The notes: generated by a model from the sequence alone, not told the origin. DNA of 64,000 bases from Plantago major (GCA_026545765.1 CM048840.1:57226580-57290579), one strand, 5' to 3'; shown: positions 1-11,570, numbered from the stretch's first letter. Program-made: numbers and translations.

Positions 1-824
1 CTGATCAGCTGCGTCCTGTCTATCTAAACTAGCACTGAGTTGTGCTGCCAAAAAGACGATCCCATTAGTTGTTTCACTGACAGCTTCAATCCTGGAATCA
101 GTCTCTGCTTGTTCAGTGCTGGTTGCTGCAAACACATTTGACATAGTAGTCATGGCCTCCCGAATCTCACCATCTAGCTCTTGCGTAAGAATATCAGGAT
201 CTGTTTCCACACCTTCAGCTCGAAAAACTCTCTCCAGTCTACTCAATTCGGCTATCTTCTCATCAATGTCGAGAATTTCACGATAGGGCTCAAAATCTGG
301 CTCAAGTGGCGGCAACCTTGTTCTCTTGGCCTGCACTAGGGCCCGCACCTTCCGATTTGAAGTATCGGCTAGCATATTGAACACCTCTTTGAGCTCAGCA
401 GGTGTTTTACTTCCAATAACACCACTAACTATATCCACTGACTCCTGGCATGGCTCGGCCAGAACATCATAGAAGTGCATTGCCAAGTCGACATATGAGA
501 GTTTATGGTTAGGGCATTTATACTTAGCTTCCTTAAATCGGTCCCAAGCCTCATGGAATGGCTCATTCCAAGCCAGTGTAAACCCAGTAATCTCCTTCTT
601 GAGCTCCACCAATTTTTGATATGGTACATACTCATTCATAAACTCGGCCGTCACTTCTTGCCAAGTTTTCAGCGAATCAGGTTCACATTCGGCCAACCAC
701 CGTTTTGCTCCGCCAATCAGAGTGAAAGGTAATAAACGTCTTTGGAGTTTGCAATCATCCAATCCCCTATGAGGGATGTCTGAAACCGCATAATCGAAAT
801 TCCTCAGGAAATCCAATACATCCT
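1..824 (-). pseudogene. Element B: gag fragment (Athila lineage), interrupted by element A
   Basis: This is the middle and C-terminal part of an Athila-type Gag, the capsid protein that packages retrotransposon RNA. On the minus strand it encodes a recognisable capsid stretch, GAKRWLAECEPDSLKTW, near 660-720, followed by an alpha-helical region. It runs off the left edge of the window. It closely parallels element C's gag at 35060-35880, which I used to set the frame. At 824 the frame breaks where element A is inserted, and the N-terminal part resumes at 9820. The family is clear, but the copy is clearly inactive. Confidence 0.85.
820..824. repeat. Target-site duplication of element A (left copy)
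   Basis: The sequence atcct sits immediately before the LTR terminus TGATAAGC and is repeated at 9815-9819 after CTCATCA. Perfect 5-bp duplications are the integration signature of Ty3/Gypsy integrase. Confidence 0.9.
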
Positions 825-2063
825 TGATAAGCTCAAATTATACTCAAAAAAGCAATTAGATAATAAGCTGTAGTTGCAGACTAAAGCCTAACTCGTGATC
901 CATCTCTAGGGAATTACTCAAGCTATGTAGCATTGAGAGTAAACAGATACTTGCCAGTAACAGTTGATGGATGGTTTTGTATACTTCTAACTAGATTGAC
1001 TAAGGCTAAGATTACGATTAACAATGAGAGAAAGATGAATACAGTAGCAAGATCCAATTATGCTGATTCGAACTAGGGAAAACACTCATATTTGTCACGC
1101 GGTTATTGTACAGTAAATCAATCAATTCGATTCAATCAAATGTTCTTAGAATATATTATATTGGAGAAATCGTCAATTCACGATCCTTAAACATGAAAAA
1201 TTTAGAGAATTTAATATGGACTTATCGAATTGAAGGTTTTTACGAAGATTTTATACGAGACTAACCTATATGAGTGATTCGATAAACCCTAGAACGAATA
1301 TGCATAATCTTCACATACTACTGTATTCAAGGGTGTTTAGCTACTCATACTTGAGATTTGCACGCAAGGATTCATGGTAATAATCATATGAAACATAGAT
1401 ATGAAACTCGCATGCAATAACATACAATTCAATCGATAAATGTAAGAATGAATTGCAAAGAAGAAAGCAATAGAGAAATCAATACCAATAATTTTGTTGA
1501 GTAAAATCAATGAATAATCCAAGCTCCAAGAATGGCTCAATGTTAATGTCTGAATCTAGGAGCTCTCTCCAAAACTAGGTTAAAAGAAGTATATCAAAAG
1601 AAAGACAAATTCTAAGCTAATAAGGAAAACAAATTGAGCTCAAGGCTCGTCACAAGGCTAACGAATTGCCATGCGAAGCTTCCTTTTGTCGATTATATAT
1701 CTAGCTCGCAAATTCTCGTCGTGGCGAACTGATTTCTTTGCCACGGCGAGCCTTATTTATCGCAATATATATAGCCTCGCATAATTTCACCGCGGCGAGC
1801 TTCATTCTTCAAATCAGAGGTTCCATTCGCAAAATCTCACCAAGGATCGATTTACACAAGTAGCCTTCCGCAATTCGAGTCCAAGTCAGTAAAATTTCAT
1901 CACAAGAGCTTTTCTAAGCAGCTCGTCCTCATTTAGTTCAAAAGACATCGATTCCTACAAAATGTAAACAAAACACCAAAGCGTAAAATCGGACTAAAAA
2001 GACTATAAAACTAAAGACAAAGACTCACAAAGACCGCTAAAAAGGACCAAATGAGACGTTAGA
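825..2063 (-). repeat. Element A 3' LTR
   Basis: It aligns along its length with the 5' LTR at 8462-9814. On the plus strand it starts tgataagctc and ends near agacgttaga, missing the last roughly 14 bases (atattgtctcatca) present in the other copy. It is also shorter through the GC-palindrome block (about 1680-1830), where most CpG positions read as TpG or CpA. A TATA-like tract lies at about 1765-1775 (minus strand), and a telo-box-like aaaccctag at about 1286. Confidence 0.88.
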
Positions 2064-3348
2064 CTCCCCAAACCGAACCTTTGCTCGTCCTCGAGCAAAC
2101 ACACAACAAAATAAAAATAACTAGACTCTAGACAACGACACAAAAGAACACAAAAACGAGTCAGACTTCCAAGTGACCGAACTCTACCATTGTAAGCGTT
2201 AAATTCACAATGCAAAAGGTTTGCACTCAACCAACCTTGACAGAAATAGTGCACAAAAAATTCCTGTAAGAGAGTTTCTCAAGTAAATGGCACTTAAGTC
2301 TATCTCTCCAATCCCTCACAAGAAAATCCTACACATCTCTCTCTCACACTCTGGAAGTGTCCAGTGGGTTAATCAATCAAGGAACAATAAGAGAAAAGGA
2401 AGGTGACTTTCGTCACAAAGGTGCCTCAAATACCTCATGCAATGTACTCAATTAGTTAAGTCGGAAGGGGCTTTTCCTTGCGCAAAACAACTTGTCGGAG
2501 CATATAACCAAACTTCTATATCACCACATATTTGCATACAATAAATTAGATGCTAATAAATTTGGTCACTATGGACTCTTTTAGTCTCACTTTTTTGGTA
2601 GTGTCTGTTTTACATAAGTCCGCACTTTTGTGCGTGTCAGTTTGGTATAAGTGCCATCAACCCTCACGGTCATATGGCTTTTTAGGACCACACCGGTATA
2701 CAGGTAGTATCTGAAACACGCCTAACACGACTATGGTGGTGACAAGCACCACAGATACACTCCGAGACGAATCAACTAATCAGGGGAAGTAATAAATATT
2801 ACAAAAAATGAATAATAAACATGTCAACACATCAGATTTCTCCTCCCCAAACCAGTTCTTCGCAATGTACTGGCTTTTGATAAATGAAACATGAAGAGCA
2901 TGCCGTTCGTCATACTTAACTTAATCGAGTACACATGAGAATGAAAAGGTGCAAACAAGAGGGTTTGCACTTCCGAATGGATCACACAAGCGCCGGTATA
3001 ATATTTTTTTCATCGGCTTAAAGTTTTTCACCGGCTTTTTGGACTAAAGAGTTAAACAGACTTGCTATTTACAGGAGAAACAAACTTATGGGGTTTAAAA
3101 TCCACTATACCACCTCAGTTAAGTATCATGCAAAACATAAGCAGCAAGCAAATTTAACAATCACAATAGAAGCTTTCATAACTTGGAAGAATGACTCACG
3201 AAAATAAGAAAAAACACATAGAAACACAGGCAAGAAACTGAAGAGCCTCACATTCCCTCCACAAACCGAAACTCATGCATGTCCTCAAGCTAGGAGTGGA
3301 AAGAAAAAAGGGATTGAAAGTGTCTGGCCTGTGAAGTACAGTTTAGAG
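2064..3348 (-). other. Element A 3' untranslated region with polypurine tract and hairpins
   Basis: There is no coding capacity here. Read on the minus strand, it holds three GGTTTGGGGAG-like purine tracts; the terminal one abuts the 3' LTR at 2064-2076. It also has a hairpin TTTGCTCGTCCTCGAGCAAA at 2080-2099 and a second hairpin cgcacttttgtgcg at 2621-2634. The same order of motifs recurs in C, D, E, H and I, so this region is a conserved part of the family and not a random spacer. Confidence 0.75.
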
Positions 3349-4600
3349 TCATGTACTGGACTCGGAGAGGTCGACAACTTCTTCCGGTCGCTGAATGTAC
3401 CCTTGAAAGTATGATTTAACTCGCTGCACATTGACCTTGAAGGTGGAACCGTCGGCGGAATTCAAGAGTTCAACAGCACCATGCGGTGCTACATGAATTA
3501 TCGTATATGGTCCATCCCAACGCGAACGCAACTTCCCTGGAAACAGTTTAAGACGAGAGTTAAAAACCAAAATCTTCATACCTGGGTGCAAGTCCTTGCG
3601 GATTATCACCTTGTCATGGTACTCTTTTGTCTTCTGCTTGTAAATCTTTGCATTCTCAAAGGCAAGGTAGCAGAGTTCTTCTAGCTCGGGGATCTGCAGC
3701 AATCTTTCTTCCCCAACTGCCTGCATATCGAGATTTAGCTCCTTGGTGGCCCATGCCGCTTTGTGCTCCAATTCCACGAGAAGATGACAAGCCTTTCCGT
3801 AAACCAACTAGTAGGGGGTTGTACCAATAACAGTCTTGTTACAAGTTATGTAAGCCCACAGTGCATCATCTAGCTTGGTTGACCAATCCTTACGATTTGG
3901 TTTGACGACCCCTGTGAGAATGCTCTTGATTTGCTTATTGCTGACTTCCACTTGACCAGAAGTTTGTGGATGGTATGCAGTTGCAACACGGTGTTGCACA
4001 CCGTACTTCACAAGCTGGTTCGCAAATGAACGGTTAATAAAATGAGATCCGCCATCGCTAATGATTGCCCTGGGTGTACCAAATCTGCTGAAAATATTCT
4101 TGGACAAGAAAGAGAGCACAACTTTGGAATCGTTAGTCCTGGTGGGAATAGCCTCCACCCACTTAGTCACATAGTCCACATCAATAAGAATATATTCATT
4201 ACCATTACTTTTGGGAAAGGGTCCCACAAAGTCAATACCCCACACGTCAAAGGGTTCTACCACAAGATTGCAAGTTAAAGGCATCTCATTATGCTTGCTA
4301 ATGTTACCACTACTCTGACACGAATCACAACTAGCACGAAACTTATGAGCATCTTTAAATAGAGAGAGCCAAAAGAAACTTGATTGAAGAACCTTCAGAG
4401 CGGTTTTCTTCTCGCTGTAGTGCCCTCCACACTGCATGGTATGACAAAAGGTGAGAACAGTCCTTATTTCACTCTCTGGAATGCAGCGCCGTAGGATGCC
4501 ATCAGCTCCCTCCTGGAAAAGGTGGGGGTCATCCCAAAAGTAGCCATCAGTTCCTTCTTTCCTGCGAAGACATGTTAGCGGGGAAAACACCTGCAACAAG
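3349..4600 (-). pseudogene. Element A integrase
   Basis: Integrase inserts the cDNA copy into chromosomal DNA. The N-terminal HHCC zinc finger is visible ([10 protein letters not shown], later CDSCQ). The rve core carries the catalytic triad: Asp in [10 protein letters not shown], Asp in IISDGGSHF and Glu in [12 protein letters not shown]. The C-terminal part has the LFPGKLRSRWDGPY motif typical of Athila integrases. A TAG stop separates the core (3808-4599) from the C-terminal part (3349-3807), in the same frame. The triad is intact but the reading frame is not. Confidence 0.92.
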
Positions 4601-6018
4601 AAAATTCACAATATCTGCAAACCAAGGCTCTAGGCTAACAAAGAATAGGTGCTCATCAGGTAGGTCATCGGGAATAGGTGGAGAAGGGGAGGTTGTTGTA
4701 GGATCAAGCATAGATAAATGGTCAGCAACAAGATTATCTTTACCGCACTTATCAACTATTTCACAATCGAACTCCTGTAACATCAAAACCCACCGAATGA
4801 GGCGCGACTTAGAATCGCTCTTGGCCATGAGGTGGTGGATCGCGGCATGATCCGTGTGGATGATCACTTGAAACCCTTTCAGATACGAACGGAATTTATC
4901 CAAAGTGAAAAGAACGGCTAGGAATTCTTTCTCAGTTGTGGTGTAGTAACCTGCGTAGGATTTAGTGTCTTGCTGGCATAGTAAATTACATGAAAATGTC
5001 CATTTACCCTTTGTCCAAAAACAGCACCTAAGGCGAAATCAGAAGCATCGCACATAATCTCAAAGGGTAAGGACCAGTTAGGGGCAACAACAATAGGAGC
5101 GGAAACAAGCTGTTCTTTCAAGATGTTAAAGGCTTGCATGCATTTATCATCGAAAACAAAAGGCACATCTTTCATAAGCAAGTTGCTCAAATACTTAGCA
5201 ATTTTCGAGAAATCCTTAATGAATCTCCTATGAAAACCAGCATGCCCAAGAAAAGATTGCAACTCTTTCACACAAGTAGGAGGGGGAAGTTTTACAATCA
5301 CATCAAGCTTTGCTCTATCAACTTCTATCCCACGGTTTGAGACTACATGTCCTAAGACAATTCCTTCTCTAACCATAAAGTTACTTTTTTCCCAGCTAAG
5401 AGTTAAGTTACACTCAATGCAGCGTTTAAGCACTTTATCAAGTTTATGTAAGCAATCAGCAAAAGAATCTCCAAAGAGAGAGAAGTCATCCATGAAGACC
5501 TCTATAAAATCCTGCACCATGTCAGAATATATAGAAAGCATGCATCTTTGAAAAGTAGCAGGAGCGTTGCACAGTCCGAAAGGCAACCTACGATAGGCAT
5601 AGGTCCCATAGGGACAGGTAAATGTCATTTTCTCCTGATCCTCCTGAGCAATGGGTATTTGGTAGAAACCTGAAAGACCATCCAAAAAATAATAGAACTC
5701 TCGCCCAGCAAGGCGGTTAAGCATCTCATCAATGAATGGCAGAGGGAAGTGGTCTTTCTTAGTGGTTGCGTTTAGTTTCCTGTAGTCGATGCACACACGC
5801 CACCCAGTGGTTTTTCTTATCGGGACCTCTATGCCCTTCTCATTTGTTTCAACAGTAACCCCCGACTTCTTCGGAACTACATGTACAGGACTCACCCATC
5901 TACTATCAGCTATTGGGTAAATTATGTCGTGCTCAAGCATCTTAAGGATCTCAGTTTTCACTACATCTTGCATGATGTGATTGAGCTCATTTGGGTTGCC
6001 TAACAGGTTTAGCATCAT
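4547..6018 (-). pseudogene. Element A reverse transcriptase and RNase H
   Basis: Copies the element's RNA into DNA. RT motifs appear in order: WRVCIDYRKLN, FPLPFIDEML, LPFGLCNAPATFQR and the catalytic FMDD box (VFMDDFSLFG). The connection and RNase H domain follow, with [13 protein letters not shown], then a +1-type shift near 4910, then the [11 protein letters not shown] segment and the VADHLS end at about 4720. A frameshift near 6000 separates it from the upstream protease frame. The domain order RT-RNase H-integrase assigns it to Ty3/Gypsy, and the sequence style to the Athila lineage. Confidence 0.92.
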
Positions 6019-8329
6019 CTTCTAAACTTATCCTGTGTGTGCAACGAGTTGCGCTAATGCCCTTAATGTCCCCAATTCCCCATCCTATGGCCGCAAAATT
6101 CTCATTAAGAAGCTCAACAAGTTTCTTCTCTTCTTCCTTTTGCAATTCCGAAGAGATTATCACAGGTTTGGACCGATTTTGACCAAGGAAAGCATACTTA
6201 AGGTGGGATGGGAGTTCCTTAAGGTCAGGCCTAGGGGGTTTGATTTCCCCAGTATTGCTACTGAGGGAGTCGATTTCACCTAATGGTTCACTAGGGGGAT
6301 CGAGTTCACCAGCCGGTTCAGTTTCAGCTGAATCTAAAGCACATATTAGCTCATGACTTTCCTCACTCAGAATTCCCCTATCAGGATCTAGTGTCAAAGT
6401 GGCCTCTAACTTATTGATAGTAATGTCATCAAGCAAAGTAGAATATACACAGTTATCAATGATGCAATGAAATTCTTTGGCAATCTCATGTTCAGTTTCA
6501 CAATTTGTAACAGAATAGGCATTAAAGTTACCTGTAGGATGCACTGCGTCCTTGATGATTCAATTGCCTCCGATATCCATCACTATTTTTGCTTCTGCAA
6601 CATCGACTTGAAGTTTGACAGTTTTCGTGAATGGCCTTCCTAGCAAAATCACATGGTTTTTGTTGCTGGTTGTTGCATTGCTGGGAGGTAAAATTAGAAA
6701 ATCTGCTGGTACCAAGTACGTGTCAACCTTGACCAAAGCATCCCGAATAATATCCAGTGGTTGCTGGATACTACAATCAGCCATCTGCAAAGTCATATTC
6801 ACTGGTTCCAACTTCCCCAAACCGAGCTCCTAATAAAGGTCATGGGTAATAAGATTAATGCTTGCTCCCAAGTCGAGCATGCCTTTTGCTACTTTTCCAT
6901 TCTCCATTTGTATATCAATCACGAAACTCCCTGGGTCTTGTTGTTTCACTTGTAATCCGATCACAGAATTTGCTGTTTCTGGAAGAATCAGCTTTTCAGT
7001 AGACGAAAGCTTCTTCTTCTTAGAATTTAGGTCCTTGAAGAACTTAGCATAGGAGGGGACATTATCGATAAGCTCCAGCAGTGGCATGTTCACGTTAACT
7101 TTCAAAAGCATTGCCAGAATAGATTTGAACTTACTGTCGTCTTTTGGCTTCTTAACTCTCCCAGGGTATGGTAATAGCTTGGGAACTGGAGGTCCTGGGG
7201 GCCGGAAGGGGTTACTAGATTTATGTAGAACCTCAGTGCTGCTTCTTGGGTCCTCAATAATCTCCTTAGCTTCCTCCTCAGTAACGTCGACTGCTGGTGT
7301 AGGTGGAGTTCCCGGTTTAGTCATCATATCTGGCTTCTCAACAACCTTATCACTACGCAGTACTGTAGTTGCTTGAATCTCCTCTTCCAATTCATCTTCA
7401 TCCCCAAATTCTAGACCTTCTATGAAGTTAGCCAAACTATCCGCTAAGTCCTCTATTATTCTCATCATTCCTTCAATCTGCTGTCCTGTTCTCTCTTGTC
7501 CCTTCATAAAAACTTGCATAAATTTTTCATCATGGGCAATTAAAGCAACCAATGTGCTTTCTCTAAATGAGTTGCTCTCTGGTAAAATATTTGCACTATT
7601 CACCATTTCCGGAGCTAGTCCCCCTGCACTCTGTCGCAATTCATTGGTAATCCTATCAATATCTTGAGAATATAACAATTCAGGCTCCTTGATCTCGATA
7701 GGATTCCTTTTATCTCCCAAGATTAATGGACGGTTTGCCATGTCTTCAAAAACTATCCTCATCTCCACAGGTGTCCTGTTCAAAATACCACCACCACTCA
7801 CTTCTACCACAGTCTGGTGTTCTACATTCAATCCTTCATAGAAGGTGCTCATAAGTACCTGCTCAGAAAATCCATGGTGTGGGCATGATCTTATCATTCC
7901 AAGGTATCTTTCCCATGCAGAAAAAAACGTTCCCCTTTACTGACTATACTCAGATATTTCTCTTTGAAGCTTCACTGTCTTTGAATGTAGGAAGAACCTT
8001 TTGTAGAAGGCCTTGAGAATATCCTCCCAAGAAGTAAGCGATCCTAGGGCAATTCTCCATAACCAATCCTTAGCATTACCCTTCATCATGAGGGAAAATA
8101 ACACACACTTAACCTGTTTTTCCTCCAACCCTTGTTTGGATAAATTGCTGACTACATATTCAAAATGCTGGATGAACCGGAGGGGATCCTCCTCAGTGTT
8201 TCCGAAAAACACAGGTAGTGTATGCCTCAAATCACTTTCCAGTTCATATTTCCTTGAAACTTCGTCGATCACAATAGCAGGTCCAGCTACCCTTGCAGAG
8301 GGTGTGTAGTAGCTGGAAAAGGACTCCAT
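5987..8329 (-). pseudogene. Element A gag and protease
   Basis: Starts at an ATG at 8329 (MESFSSYYTPSARV), about 110 bases after the primer site. The capsid region includes LPVFFGNTEEDPLRFIQHFE. A TAA at about 7935 breaks the frame after 130 residues, but the same frame continues. The protease lies at about 6550-6900, with the active site MLDLGASINL and the LLGRPF flap-region motif. Further TAG (about 6828) and TGA (about 6557) stops follow in the same frame, then an acidic linker to RT. No CCHC zinc knuckle is evident. Confidence 0.88.
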
Positions 8330-8438
8330 TCCTGGATCTCAACAACAGTAACTCAACAATTGCTTAGTTTCTGTTAGTCCAAGTAAAATGAAGTCACGAC
8401 AAGTAACCACCGGCTCTCAATGCTACAATTGGGATTAG

Positions 8439-8457
8439 TTCCCCGGCAACGGCGTCA
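8439..8457 (-). promoter_or_regulatory. Element A primer-binding site (tRNA-Asp type)
   Basis: On the minus strand it reads TGACGCCGTTGCCGGGGAA, one base from the TGGCGCC... primer site that many Athila elements use for minus-strand DNA synthesis. It lies 4 bases inside the 5' LTR boundary. Confidence 0.85.
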
Positions 8458-8461
8458 AATT

Positions 8462-9814
8462 TGATAAGCTCAAATTAATACTTAGAAAACCAATTAGAGA
8501 ATAAGTTGTAGTTGCAGACTAAAGCTTAACTCGTGATCTATCTCTAGGGAATTAATCAAGCTATGTAGCAGTGAGAGTAAACAGATACTTGCCAGTAACA
8601 GTTGATCGATGGTTTTGTATACTTCTAACTAGATTGACTAAGGCTAAGATTACGATTAACAATGAGAGAAAGATGAATACAGTAGCAAGATTCAATTATG
8701 CTAATTCGAACTAGGGAAAACACTCATATTTGTCACACGGTTGTTGTACAGTAAATCAATCAATTCGATTCAACCAAATGTTCTTAGAATATATTATACT
8801 GGAGAAATCGTGAGTCGTCAATTCACGATCCTTAAACATGAACAATTTAGAGAATTTAATACGGACTTATCGAATTGAAGGTTTTTACGAAGATTTTATA
8901 CGAGACTAACCTATATGAGTGATTCGATAAACCCTAGAATGAATATGCATAATCTTCACATACTACTGTATTCAAGGGTGTTTAGCTACTCATACTTGAG
9001 ATTGGCACGCAAAGGATTCATGGTAATAATCATATGAAACATAGATATGAAACTCGCATGCAATAACATACAATTCAATCGATAAATATAAGAACGAATT
9101 GCAAAGAAGAAAGTAATAGAGAAATCAATACCAATAATTCTAATGAGTAAAATCAATGAATAATCCAAGTTCCAAGAATGTCTCAATGTTAATGTCTGGA
9201 TCTAGGAGCTCTCTCCAAAACTAGGTTAAAAGAAGTATATCAAAAGAAAGACAAATTCTAAGCTAATAAGGTAAACAAATTCTGAGCCTACGCGTCTCGC
9301 TGCGGCGGGCCAATTGCTTCACCGCGGAGAGCTTCCTTTTGTCGATTATATATCCAGCTCGCAAATTCTCACCACGGTGGATTGAATCCCTCACCGTGGC
9401 GAGCGTCTTCCTTCAAAACAGGGGAGCCTTTCGCAAAATCTCGCCGCGGAGAACTGATTTCTTCGCCGTGGCGAGCCTTCTTTATCGCAATATATATAGC
9501 CTCGCATAATTTCGCCGCGGCGAGCTTCAATCCTCAAATCAGAGGTTCCATTCGCAAAATCTCACCGCGGCGGACTAATTTACTCGCCGCGGCGAGCCTT
9601 CCTGCAATTCTCGAGTCCAAGCTTGTAAAATTTTGCCGCGGCGAGATTTGCTAAGAAGCTCGTCCTCATTTAGTTCAAAAGACATCGATTCCTACAAAAT
9701 GTAAACAAAACACCAAAGCGTAAAATCGGACTAAAAAGACTATAAAACTAAAGACAAAGACTCACAAAGACCGCTAAAAAGGACCAAATGAGACGTTAGA
9801 ATATTGTCTCATCA
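8462..9814 (-). repeat. Element A 5' LTR with core promoter and GC-palindrome array
   Basis: Terminates in TGATGAGACA...CTTATCA as read on the minus strand. A TATA-like tract (atatatatag, about 9489-9499) lies inside a block (9297-9645) of repeated GC palindromes. These include a perfect CTCGCCGCGGCGAG at 9583-9596 and near-perfect copies at 9512-9524 and 9632-9645. The LTR begins with a short hairpin, TGAGAC...GTCTCA. A telo-box-like aaaccctag occurs near 8930. Confidence 0.9.
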
Positions 9815-9819
9815 ATCCT

Positions 9820-9991
9820 CATCCGTACCCCCATAGAAGCGGGGTAGGCGGTCCAGGACTTCATCTGTAACTTCGTACTATCGAGTATCTCCTTCGAGGA
9901 AAATTGTAGGTTTCCTGCTCACAAAAGCTGGTTCGTAAACTGCCCTCATTGTTGTTGTGGCCCTAATATTATGCTGCAATAGAAGCACAAC
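9820..9991 (-). pseudogene. Element B: gag N-terminus
   Basis: The start of B's Gag, reading on the minus strand from an ATG near 9952 (MRAVYEPAFVSRKP) through VLDRLPRFYGGTDED. It then meets the 5-bp duplication and element A; the rest continues at 1-824. A TAG follows GDTR and precedes YEVT. Element C's gag has a TAG at the equivalent place. Confidence 0.8.
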
Positions 9992-10150
9992 ACCAGAACT
10001 ACGCAAACGTAAGCACCCGTTAGTTAAAACAAGCACTTAACACGAAAAATGCAGATTTAACAAAGGAAAAAGACTAACAAAAACAAAAGCTAGAAAAAGA
10101 AAAGCAAAAATACTGTAACTAAAATTCGTAAACTTAACAAAGGAGTTAAG
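9992..10150 (-). other. Element B 5' leader
   Basis: Untranslated leader between the primer site and the Gag start. It is A-rich, with no ORF. The equivalent leader of element C is at about 36040-36238. Confidence 0.6.
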
Positions 10151-10168
10151 TCCCCGGCAGCGGCGCCA
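10151..10168 (-). promoter_or_regulatory. Element B primer-binding site
   Basis: Minus-strand TGGCGCCGCTGCCGGGGA, a tRNA-Asp-type primer site, lies 6 bases inside the LTR that starts at 10175. It places B's gag leader to the left of that LTR. Confidence 0.88.
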
Positions 10169-10174
10169 AAAACT

Positions 10175-11570
10175 TGATGTGTCAAATTAAAGTTCTAAAT
10201 TTATTTAAAGCCAAGAGTTAATCCTCAACACTACGAAAACCTGTAGTGCAGTGGAGTTAACACCGAGGTCGGTCTCTTGGGACTTAACTAAGCTGAGCTT
10301 CAGTTTACGAATAAAAGTAACAATATGAAAAGTAGTAAATGTTGGTTTGCTTCGGCAGCGAGATGATATACTAAAGTAAATAACTACTTGCAATGCTAGA
10401 AACCGAATTATCACTAACGAGATTGAAGTATGAATGGGGGAAATTATGGAGTGGTAACGTCAACAAGCTAGCTAGCAGGATATATGTGATTCACGTGATT
10501 GACAATGCAAGTTGTCACAGTCATGAGTTAAAAAACGAATAACACCAATGAAGGCGTCAGTTTCACTAGGCTACAATCAATTTGACTAACCTACCATCAC
10601 CGTTTGCAACTAACTGTTAATCAAGCAATACGAAATACAGTTGGGTGTATTGATTAAATGCCTAATCTAACAGTGATTTTGTCTAGGAGGTCATCAAACG
10701 TGATAGCAGGAATAGTAATTGATCTAAAAAGCACAAGTAGTTGAATCCCGATGCACTTCGAACCACGTAAAGCATGCATTGAATCAGTCACCACCCCATG
10801 ATAGGGGTGTTTAGCTACTCATGACAAGCGAAAGCATAATCATACTAGCAATAAACATAATCTCTAGCACAGAATAGAGATTCGAATGGATTGATACAAT
10901 TTTACCCTTCATTGTCACAAACTCTAGGTAGAAATTGTAGAACGAAAACGAATCGATGCCAAAGCTGTGTAGATAATCTCCCAATCAACGTCAATCTTCG
11001 AATTACAAGGGAAAACGGTTCAATTACCTCAAATCGGGTAATTACCTTGAAAACTAGGTCTAGCTCTCAAGCAAGGTGTTGTTCTTGACAATAGAATGAA
11101 TATCTCTCAAGTAATTCTGTCTTGTTCTAAGTAATAGAAAGTAGAAAACCAAGTTTGATCGAATTAGGAAAGAAATCGCAGGAAACCGGGAGAAGAAGAA
11201 ATCGGCCGCCAAGAAGTAAGATCAAGGCGTCGCCATTGGTTCTGATGTAACAGAAAGTTACTGGCGTACGCCAGTTCTTCTGGGATGACCGTTTTGCCCT
11301 TTTGACGTCTTTTGACTCCAATTCTTGATATTTTGGCCTTCCCGCTCCACTACTAGCATCCATACGAGGCATTGGAACTCCATATCTTGTAGATGCATAT
11401 AAAACACACCTTTTTGCCTTCAATTAGCGCAATTTTAGCCAAATATCTACAAAACACACAAAGAACAAAACAAGTAAAAATACTCTAGGAAAACTAAATA
11501 AAATTATACTCAAGGATGACAAAAAGACGGTAAAAAAGACCAAATGAGACGGTATAGAACCGACTCATCA
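10175..11570 (-). repeat. LTR shared by element B (as 5' LTR) and element C (as 3' LTR)
   Basis: A single LTR bounded by tgatgtgtc and cgactcatca. To its left lie the primer site and gag of B; to its right lie the polypurine tract and 3' region of C, both on the minus strand. It matches C's 5' LTR at 36263-37681 along its length. It differs from the A/D/H/I LTRs in sequence but has the same layout: a terminal hairpin, aaaccctag-type telo-boxes, and a perfect 16-bp palindrome ACTGGCGTACGCCAGT at 11270-11285 in place of the CTCGCCGCGGCGAG array. Confidence 0.87.

Larger units (their letters stand above)
825..9814 (-). mobile_element. Element A: near-complete Athila-lineage Ty3/Gypsy retrotransposon, nested in B
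   Basis: A full-structure LTR retrotransposon on the minus strand. It reads 5' LTR (8462-9814), tRNA-Asp-type primer site, gag, protease, RT, RNase H, integrase, long 3' untranslated region and 3' LTR (825-2063). The 5-bp duplication atcct flanks it at 820-824 and 9815-9819, and the interrupted B gag reads on across the site. In-frame TAA, TAG and TGA codons and several frameshifts show it is no longer coding-competent. It is the only copy here with every core domain still in one piece, so it represents the autonomous partner type. Confidence 0.93.

Noticed and set aside
1337-1540. Recurring short open frames in the LTRs (for example 1337-1540, 8986-9186, 19137-19328, 49935-50240, 57344-57625)
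   Set aside because: They recur because the LTR recurs; their starts and lengths vary with indels, they overlap leader and promoter sequence, and they show no domain.
8439-8457. tRNA gene at the TGGCGCC sites
   Set aside because: Only the 3'-terminal complement of a tRNA is present, adjacent to an LTR; there is no cloverleaf.
9297-9645. GC-palindrome array as a CRISPR-like repeat array
   Set aside because: Spacers are repeated LTR sequence rather than unique, the unit is palindromic and variable, and the context is a eukaryotic LTR.
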